Below, one piece after another: positions 46,200-64,000 of a stretch of DNA of 64,000 nucleotides. Source of the DNA: Corbicula japonica (taxonomy: Eukaryota > Mollusca > Bivalvia > Venerida > Cyrenidae). Location: positions 3,843,001 to 3,907,000 of the forward strand of contig JAZAYU010000009.1 of the NCBI GenBank assembly GCA_038501625.1. Reading direction: 5' to 3'. The position numbers and the translations under genes were made by a program. The first letter of the stretch is position 1, and each line of letters starts with the position of its first letter. The notes beneath the pieces are model-generated. The model had not been told where the DNA came from. It saw only the letters and a program-made list of their open reading frames with translations, and did no database searches.

Positions 46200-47585
46200 C
46201 AACTATTATCTTATATAGAGCACATTCGCCTTCTCTTCTTGATTTGTCTCATTATCGCTAAACAATCAACAAAGGAGATATAATTTCTTTCAACAGTTAT
46301 TTCGGATACGTTAAGAAAAAAAGGTACAACACTAAAACAGCTAGTAATAAAGGGGCCTGTATAAAACGCAGCTTTTAACCCAGCCAATATAAACATATAG
46401 AAAATACGCAGCTTTTACGCATAGAATATATAGGGAAAAAGTGTGAATTACTCTGCAGTTAGGCATTTTTTGGAAAATAAGTCAAAATGTATTTTGATAA
46501 GAAAAATGGCTTATGTATCAATCATAAATGAATGAAATTATTAATAAATATATGAATAAAATTGATATTGTGATTTATTAACGTGGTCGTTATTTTGACT
46601 TGACCACCGAAAAGAAGAAATAACTGCAATAAGTAGTAATCTTTTTTTTAAAAGGAGGGCGGATTTCAAAGAATTCTTTTTAAAATGAAAGATCAGGGAG
46701 ATATTATTATAACTATTAATATGTAGACAAAAAAGTCGCTCCTGCTTTCTCACACAGGGCTTGGGACCCAACGATGGTGCATTTGGTTATTTTGCTTTTG
46801 TTCTTTTAAGCCTAAACTTATATTGAAATGCTGAAGATATGTTGTGATATCGAAATTTAAAGCAAAATATAACATCAAGTTTATTTCTTTTCCAAAAACA
46901 AAAACAAAGAAGAATGAACATTGCAACATGCAGCTATCAAAGTAGAATCAACTGTAACAACCTTCACATGCATTTGACATAAGGAGGAGTGAATAATCAA
47001 CACTCTTACACAAATCAACAATTGTCAAAACACATAACCATTTGTATACGGTTGATTATTGATACATGTAATATATACATGTATAATGACAGTTATGTGT
47101 GAATTCATTTTCATAGCAAAAAAGGCTTACTGTAGAAGATTTGGTTTAGTAATATATATGTTCAGTAATAAATATTTTTAATCTTTTTTATTTCTTAGAA
47201 TGACAAACATGAAAAGCTTAACCATGTTTTCTTGTAATTTTTATTGAACTATCCCACCTGAACCACTCTGGCTAAACTTTAGTAAAACACAAAGTAAACA
47301 AATTGTGAGTCGAGTGCAAAACAGTTAAACTGCATTTTTTATACAGCTACAACTGTTTTGCACTGTACAATATTAAGTTAGGTTTTTTCTACATCATTGT
47401 TCTTTTTTTAAATTCTGTCTCAGAATCAAGGCTACCTCCAAAAGATGTTGGAACGAAACATGCTAAATAAATTATATTTAAAAGAACCAGAAATTTAACA
47501 AAAAGATGTTTTGTTCATGTTATCAAAATACTGTTAATTACTGATATTCATATTTCACTTAATGAACCAATTTAAGTTTAAAGAA
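46200..47585. other. Intergenic, nothing recognised
   Basis: AT-rich, no plausible exon on either strand and no repeat family shared with the rest of the window. Confidence 0.45.
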
Positions 47586-47589
47586 GATA

Positions 47590-47800
47590 TTAACCATTGG
47601 ATATTGCTGTCATCAGCACCATCTAATCTAGGTCTACATTTGCCATCTGATCAAGATGTACACTTGCCATCTGGTCTGGATCTACACTTTGCATTTTGTG
47701 ATACATTGGGTTATTTCTGAACAAGAAGTGAACAGTGTAGACATCAGATCGCACAAATTTGCAAGCTGATCTGGATAAACACTGTTGCATATATGCAATA
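47590..47800. mobile_element. Diverged GATCAG double-hairpin MITE copy
   Basis: GCCATCTGATCAAGATGTAC, GGTCTGGATCTACACTTTGC, GGGTTATTTCTGAACAAG, GAACAGTGTAGACATCAGA and GCTGATCTGGATAAACACTG follow the order of the 60633-60874 element. Confidence 0.6.
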
Positions 47801-48091
47801 AACCCATATGTATATTGAGGGAGTAAACAGTTAATTGTCATGAAATTTAAAAGATCGCATACTGGCTTTTATCTTGTTTAGATTTCCCAATTTCGGCTAC
47901 CAATTTGGAATGCCTTTAGTCAAGTTCAACTAAGATCATATTACATGTTACGAGTTATGCTCTCGTCAAGAATATATCGAAAAGAGAAGTTAAAAATTAT
48001 AAGGAACAGCAGAGGTTTAAGTCCAAACAGTTGATGATAAGACATATTTAAAGTATAAACCCCATTTCTGTTATAGAATACTGGTATATAA

Positions 48092-48830
48092 CTAGATGGG
48101 TGTTCAGTTGAACACTTGTATCGCCCTCTGGTACAATGTCGGAAAAAAATGCAAGTTCAAAACGGGGCATAACTCCTTTTTGGCCAAAACAACTTGTCAT
48201 CATCACAAGTATGTCGTTTTGAGCAAAATAATTTAAAAGTTTCATGAAGAAATGTTGAGAAATGGCAAGATTATAGCCAACATTAAGTTTTCATGCCAAC
48301 ATACAAGTACAAAAAGGGGCATAACTCCAACAAATGTGACCTTGACCTAAAGAATATGGCACTATCATGAGCTTTTTGTCATATGCAATATAATTTATTT
48401 AATTTAAGAAATGATAAGAAATGGCAAGGTTATTGCAAACGTTAAGTTTTCATGTAAAAATCCAAGTACAAAAAGGGGCATAACTCCATCAAATGTGAAC
48501 TTGACCTAAAGAATTCAGCATCACCATGAGCATGTTGTCATAAACAATATCATTTGAAAGTTTCATGAAGAAATATTGAAAAATGGCAAAGTTTTAGTCA
48601 ATGTTATGTTTTCAGGTCAAAATCCAAGTACAAAAAGGGGCATAACTCCATCAAATGTGACCTTGACCTAAAGAATTTGGCATCATCATGAGTGTGTTTT
48701 CATAAGCGATATAATTTGAATGTTTCATAAAGAAATATTAAGAAATGGCAAAGTTATAGCGAATGTTAAGTTTTCGTGATGGATAGATGTACAGACAGTC
48801 TGAACGAACAGACAAAGCGATTCCTATGTA
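48092..48830 (-). mobile_element. Helitron-like element, reverse orientation
   Basis: Read on the minus strand, it ends with the hairpin GTGTTCAACTGAACAC (48115-48100), CCAT, CTAG (48095-48092) and then T, identical to the block at 18379-18402. Upstream are four tandem units of ~152-162 bp (ATAACTCC marks at 48169, 48321, 48480 and 48642) of the same sequence family as 17750-18300. The 5' end is near 48790-48840 but not defined. Confidence 0.65.
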
Positions 48831-48839
48831 TCGTCATTT

Positions 48840-50240
48840 CTTTGAAAGGGCGACACAAAAAATGAGCTTTGGTGAAAAATCATAACTTTGATTTGATTTG
48901 GTTATCATGACCTTTAACGTAGTGATCTCAATATCAGTAGGAATCATTCTCCAATCAAGGGCTTTCAACACACGAGGAGTGTTGACTGTAGGCATAAACA
49001 ATGTCCAGCTATTGTCCAGACAAACTTTGCCATTTGTCATATTTGATCATGTGACCTAGACCATCGACTTAATCACATTACCCAAGTATCGCTGACTTTA
49101 GGACAGCTGCTGTCATCCTGAAAACAACAGACACCTGGATGGATGGACAATGCCCTAACTTAATGCGTCCCATCTTAAGATGCACTCTGTACAATATAAA
49201 TTGTATATATAAAAATAGCACATCAGCCATAACTCATGCAAATTTAGGCCAACCACAACATTCCTGTTACATGGCCAGAAGCCCTTTGTTACATTAGTTT
49301 GCCAAGTTTCATTAAAGCCTTTGCAGACATGCAGGAACAGCGCACAAACACTTAAAAGTGACTGTAATACCAGGGACAGTTACTGTTATCCAATTAATAT
49401 GAGAAAGTGAAAACTAGCATCTGACAGATAATCATGTATCATTCAGACTAGAGGCATTAATGTCACCCGGTTACAGTTAATAGAGAAACCACATGGCTAT
49501 ACTGTGTATCCCTTTTTTTGTCTAGAAATTCAATTTGAACTTGTTTTCATAATTCTTTATTCTCAGTAACATTTTACAATTAAATACAGTCATCCATGTC
49601 AAGGGGAATGTTTTAACAGTCTGTTTCTAGCTGCTCTTTCCTTCTCACAATTCATAAATCTGAAAATGAAAACATTTAAATTAATAATAAGGAAATAATG
49701 TCAGTACATATGAGCCAGTCTTCAAATTGTATTAACTTCAGTTTGAAGATAAACCAATACTGATATACATCTACATTATCAAGTAAATGATGAGAGGAAA
49801 ATTATTTCAAATAACCCTGTTAATTCCTTAATGTACCATATTTATTAAACTGAAAAGGGGGTTAACAATAAAATTTTTTTGGAAGAGAATAACTGTTTCA
49901 GTTGGCATTTATAGATTAACATTTAAAAATACATCATAAATTTAAAAAACCCATTCACTATATAAATTATAAATAAGCACTGGCATTACTTAGCAGTTTA
50001 ACGTTGTTAACAGAGTTAAATCATTAAGCTCAGGGCTATTCCAAATAGTGAAATACACGTGGCTTTACTATTATTGCCAAAATTTAATGGAGGCAAATGG
50101 TTTGATGACTCTGTAACACATTTCTATAAGAATTATTATACAAGTTAAATAAATAAATATTGCACATGAGAGATTTTTCATGTATTACATTCATTATTTA
50201 TATTGAAGGAATGACAATTAACAAAAGAGTATTAATACTG
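48840..50240. other. Intergenic, no gene recognised
   Basis: Repeat-like fragments such as AAAATCATAACTTTGATTTG appear at the left. A weak minus-strand acceptor plus short ORF near 49650 is not sufficient to call an exon. Confidence 0.4.
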
Positions 50241-50245
50241 AAATT

Positions 50246-51515
50246 TAACCCTTTACTCCATGCGATCTGGCTGTTGTTATTCACAGATGGACAGTGTAGA
50301 TCAAGATCAGCTGATACATATAGAAATTGTCTGATCATGATTTACTTTGTTTGCTGTTTAATTCATTAGGTTGTTTCTGATTGAAATGCGAACAGTTTAG
50401 ATCCTGATCAGAAGCTACAGATGTGCCAGCTGATCTGGATATACGAAGGTTGTCCCAATAAATCGTAGACTATCTGAATGAAAAGAAAACTACTGAACAC
50501 ATATTTATGCAACTTTCACAGTTAGTTAAAACATTAATTGGTAATTTGTAGATGAAATATCAAAGAAAAATAGACTACCATAAAGAAATTGGAAACATTT
50601 TAACAATTCGACCTGTCGACCAGCGGCGCACATCGCAACGTCATTAAAATGCTCACACAGCATACCGTTACTCCTTCCTGAAGTACTCTTCAGCATTTTG
50701 ATAAACTCACTGTGTCTGATCACCGGACTATTAAATAAATTAATGTAACACTCTGTTACATTATTTCAAGAATTTTGTTGAAGGCCAAGCTTTCTGATCT
50801 TGTCAGAGATCTGAGATTTGCGACCTATGAGCCTGAAAGTACACAACGTCTACCAGAGCAAGGTCTAGTGAGTACGGGGGATGACTGATTCCGAGTATTA
50901 TTTATGTTTCGCCATGCGAAAACTTTCTGTGCCACTTTTGTATACTAACGCTCTAGAAATGAGAATGCTTTTTAACTTGTTTTTATTCCTTAATCATGTC
51001 TTTTGGCGTCAATTCGCTTTTATCACAATATTGGATGATCGAAATGTGCGCCGCAGCTTCTTCAAACGTCGCGATTTTTATTAGAAGTTAATATTTACTC
51101 ATTAGCATGAAACCAGCACTACTCTTATACAAATTATGGCAACTTTTTGAAACTTTGCATATTGATTTCAGAATTATCACCAGTTAAGGCAACATTAACA
51201 ATTAGCCGCTAAAATGGCACTGTGTAATGTATTAACTGTTTAAAGTAAATTATTGAATTCAAAATCATGGCGCTTTTTGACGTGCGTCGCCAATCGCTAG
51301 CTCGGTTTAATAAAGTGTGTGTAATTTCTTTATTTTAAAAGATTTTTCGTTGAAATTCAGCATACCTGTTATCAAATGATGTCTTAACTAACTGTGAAAT
51401 TTGCTTAAAGATGTGTTCAGTAGTTTTCTTTTTATTCAAAAAGTCTACGATTTATTGGGACAACCCTCGTACACTGTATGAACATGCGACAAAACCTGTA
51501 TATAATGAGTAAAGT
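50246..51515. mobile_element. GATCAG double-hairpin MITE interrupted by a mariner
   Basis: The left part (50246-50443) starts TTTAACCCTTTACTCCATGC and carries GGACAGTGTAGATCAAGATC, GATTCATTAGGTTGTTTCT-like and GCTGATCTGGATA words. After the mariner it resumes at CACTGTATGAACATGCGAC and ends GAGTAAAGTGTTATAA. Removing the insert restores the order seen in 60633-60874. Confidence 0.65.
50444..51469 (-). mobile_element. Decayed mariner-like transposon
   Basis: The left end CGAAGGTTGTCCCAATAAAT and the right end read inverted, CGAGGGTTGTCCCAATAAAT, continue matching through CGTAGAC and AAAAGAAAACTACTGAACAC (TIR about 55 bp). TA flanks both sides (50442-50443 and 51470-51471). On the minus strand, traces of mariner transposase remain: EEAAAHISIIQYC near 51040, PYSLDLALVDVVYF near 50865 (cf. 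the PYSPDLAPxDxxLF motif containing a catalytic Asp), and a C-terminal piece to about 50530. Stops and frameshifts break it, so it is non-functional. Confidence 0.82.
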
Positions 51516-51675
51516 GTTATAATGTATGTTTTTTTTTCAAAATTTCTAGACATACATGTAAGTGACTGTTAAAAATTAAATAAATAACTGTAGAATAACT
51601 GAAAATTTCAATCAATCAAACTTAATTAATAATTTTACAATGAATCATATATTTTTGAGAAATATCAACCACATA

Positions 51676-52123
51676 CCGTAAATTGGTTTATTTTGGCCTT
51701 GTTTAATAATTTGCCTAATTGGCCACCATGATAAAAAGGCCAAAATTAAACACACTAAAATATGTCACAGGTGAAAATTCAGCCCATTTAGTGCAAACAC
51801 AACAACAATACAGATTGACTTTCACACGTCATCGACGCTGACCACTATTTATCGCTTATCAAACCAACCAGATAAATCTCATAATTTTTAATTTAATTAC
51901 TGTATTTCATTCAGTTTGTTGGATTATTGTGTGCTGCAATAAATGTTCTGAAAATGTCGATCTTAAAATATTTTATGCATTACACGTGACAAAAAAACGT
52001 ATCTGTGTTTATTTTTTGCCACACCATGATAAATGGCCAAAATTAAACTGCCCAAAATAAAACACAGGTATTATGGGGCAAAATGGACAAAATATCGCCA
52101 CGCCAAAATATCCCAATTTACGG
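51676..52123. mobile_element. 448-bp TA-flanked MITE
   Basis: The left end CCGTAAATTGGTTTATTTTGGC and the right end, inverted, CCGTAAATTGGGATATTTTGGC have TA on both sides (51674-51675 and 52124-52125). Internal GGCCAAAATTAAAC repeats. TA duplications suggest Tc1/mariner mobilisation. Confidence 0.75.
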
Positions 52124-52599
52124 TATTGAGGTCACTTAAGTTTTAGAAACATAAATGATCATCAGAAAAACCTTGGAGTCAATAAAATGTTCGTCCATGT
52201 ACATAACCAGATCTTGTGAATTAAACAGCAACTATAATAAGGTCAGCTGCAGGGAGTCATCCTTCCAACTGTCTTTTCTTCTTAACTGAAGTAAAAATTT
52301 AAATACAAGATACATATACTATATAGGTGTTAATAAAACCACCAGTCATTGCAATTAAAAGTTTCAGGTATGCTATTATGTGATTCCAATCTTCCAATCC
52401 TAAACTTGTTTTTGACACAACAAAGATGTAAGGAAAATTAAAGACATCAGTTTCATGACAGGTTTCATAGTTAGTTTCCAAAGACCATTTGAATTGATCA
52501 GACAAACTGATTATTATGAAATAATTATTATAATTTTACTGCTTGCTGCTGTTGTTTCTAGATTATTTTTAAATCAGTGAACAGATGATTAGAACTGTC

Positions 52600-52905
52600 A
52601 ACTGTATGTGTAAGCTGGCACATCCATGCCGTCTGATCAGGATCTGCACTGTTGGCTTTAAGCAACAACAACAACAACAACAATCACATTTATTGCATTA
52701 AACACAAAGTGCTTATAGCAAACACATACATATTAAGTGGTAGACATTTATCTGAGAGGCATAATTAAACTAAATGTTAACAATTTAATTTTCAAAATAT
52801 TATTGTCTTTCTTTTACAGCTGAAAAAATAAACTTCGCAATATTATACATAGTTTCATAGTTAAGATTGCATAGTTAACGGGACCAGTGCAGATCCTGAT
52901 CAGAC
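52600..52905. mobile_element. GATCAG MITE copy split by a (CAA)n-tailed insert
   Basis: GGCACATCCATGCCGTCTGATCAGGATCTGCACTG (52616-52650) and CCAGTGCAGATCCTGATCAGACG (52884-52906) belong to the 60633 family. Between them sits a segment starting with (CAA)n at 52664-52681 and TTTATTGCATTAAACACAAAG, which looks like a LINE 3' end in reverse. Confidence 0.5.
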
Positions 52906-53267
52906 GAAATGCTGAATGATGAATATTTCTCCGGGACAACCTATTGTCAGGTCAGAATGTTCTGCTACAACCTAGCGATGAACATATTACCACGCTTTAA
53001 GACGATTATTTTCTTTTCACACCTCATCACCTTCATAACACTATGGTGTACAATTCATTATTCAGAACGATCATTTAACCCATTGACCCCACCCCTATCA
53101 GGCTGATCAATTGCACTGCTCACATTATAATTTTTGACATTGCCAGATAAAATTATGTTTGAAAAAGCCAATTATAACAATTTATTGTTTACAAGACCGA
53201 TTTTCAAATTATGTAAACACTTATAATCCTATTCAGGCTATTTGTTATATACCTTGTTTTCAGTGTT

Positions 53268-53767
53268 NNNNNNNNNNNNNNNNNNNNNNNNNNNNNNNNN
53301 NNNNNNNNNNNNNNNNNNNNNNNNNNNNNNNNNNNNNNNNNNNNNNNNNNNNNNNNNNNNNNNNNNNNNNNNNNNNNNNNNNNNNNNNNNNNNNNNNNNN
53401 NNNNNNNNNNNNNNNNNNNNNNNNNNNNNNNNNNNNNNNNNNNNNNNNNNNNNNNNNNNNNNNNNNNNNNNNNNNNNNNNNNNNNNNNNNNNNNNNNNNN
53501 NNNNNNNNNNNNNNNNNNNNNNNNNNNNNNNNNNNNNNNNNNNNNNNNNNNNNNNNNNNNNNNNNNNNNNNNNNNNNNNNNNNNNNNNNNNNNNNNNNNN
53601 NNNNNNNNNNNNNNNNNNNNNNNNNNNNNNNNNNNNNNNNNNNNNNNNNNNNNNNNNNNNNNNNNNNNNNNNNNNNNNNNNNNNNNNNNNNNNNNNNNNN
53701 NNNNNNNNNNNNNNNNNNNNNNNNNNNNNNNNNNNNNNNNNNNNNNNNNNNNNNNNNNNNNNNNNNN
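53268..53767. other. Assembly gap (500 N)
   Basis: Exactly 500 N, a conventional placeholder length, so the true size is unknown. The left edge reads TTGTTTTCAG/TGTT, which would be an acceptor-like site running into the gap. ORFs spanning it are meaningless. Confidence 0.98.
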
Positions 53768-54179
53768 TTTCACACTGGGGTATTTTTCAGTTTGTTTTAT
53801 CAAATTTAGCAGATAATTTATATTTTTGGTTGGCATCAAGCTAACTTTCTATATAAGGTAACCTAAGGTTAGCAACAATTTATGTTTAGGCACTTGTTGA
53901 AAATGGCAAGTTTATTGTATTAAGCTGATTATGAGAAAGTAACTTAGACTTAGACAGGATAACAATGGCTTGCTATAATTGATTTTAAGCACATGCTTAT
54001 TATTGCAAATTTTTTCTTGCCAAATTTCTTATTTGTTTGATGATTTGATGATATATTACCTGGTTTTCTTTCACTTATCTATAATGGCCCTGAGTAATGG
54101 CCCAAGGTTCATTATTACCGGTATGTGTAAGTTTGTTTTGTGATACTGGTATGAGAGAGCCAGTTTTTGTGTAATTCAG

Positions 54180-63926
<9,747 letters not shown>

Positions 63927-64000
63927 GTAAGTTTACTAACGAAGCTTTTATTGAACATTTAGATGGCATTTTGACTTTTATGTGTCAATTTTCTACTGTG

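Noticed and set aside
49600..49680. Possible minus-strand terminal exon (TTTTCAG acceptor, then FMNCEKERAARNRLLKHSP)
   Set aside because: Only 19 codons, with no partner exon or homologue recognised.
52255..52300. Possible minus-strand exon after TTTACTTCAG (KKRQLEG)
   Set aside because: Too short and without supporting neighbours.
53159..53844. ORFs of ~200 residues across the N run
   Set aside because: They consist of unknown residues through an assembly gap.

Overview
The window is eukaryotic and almost certainly molluscan, most likely a bivalve. The coding segments are short, have canonical GT/AG introns, and encode animal proteins. The AT-rich introns are packed with repeat types common in bivalve genomes: CCGTCCGT-headed elements with ~145-170 bp tandem cores, hAT-like and TTAA elements, palindromic MITEs and tRNA-derived SINEs. 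A 500-N assembly gap lies at 53268-53767. Identifications come from reading the sequence; no database search was run.

Layout. (1) 1-2645, minus strand: the first four coding exons of a small conserved uncharacterised protein with a helix-hairpin-helix-like VGPATASA segment; the gene runs off the left edge. (2) 2.7-10.9 kb: intergenic, holding a LINE-like tail, a hairpin, a 2.1-kb TIR element with repeated TTTCCTCCGTAAC motifs, and a 2.1-kb inverted-repeat element made largely of a CGAAATAACG minisatellite. (3) 11019-32128, plus strand: a complete 14-exon EIF3D gene (555 codons). Its 11-kb first intron holds nested elements: two CAGG-terminated elements, a Helitron-type 3' end, and two Helentron-like elements nested one inside the other. 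Later introns hold hAT-like elements and long palindromic MITEs. (4) 33.7-35.4 kb, minus strand: a frame-broken C-type lectin-like gene and a coiled-coil exon candidate. (5) 36.7-46.0 kb: two related satellites. The larger has about 33 monomers of ~250 bp in at least three variant classes, arranged in a higher-order pattern. (6) 46-53 kb: no gene recognised; a reverse Helitron copy, a mariner nested in a MITE, and further MITEs. (7) 54180-63926, plus strand: ten consecutive exons of the middle of TBCD (tubulin folding cofactor D), running off the right edge. The first of its introns in the window holds an intact 138-residue gene on the opposite strand and a 5'-truncated LINE; the next holds a hAT element with a perfect 8-bp target duplication.

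The two recognised housekeeping genes act in translation initiation (eIF3d) and tubulin folding (TBCD). There is no sign of an operon or a functional cluster. The main interest is the layered transposon record, the satellite, the unidentified nested gene, and the absence of any visible TBCD N-terminal exon between EIF3D and the first TBCD exon seen.
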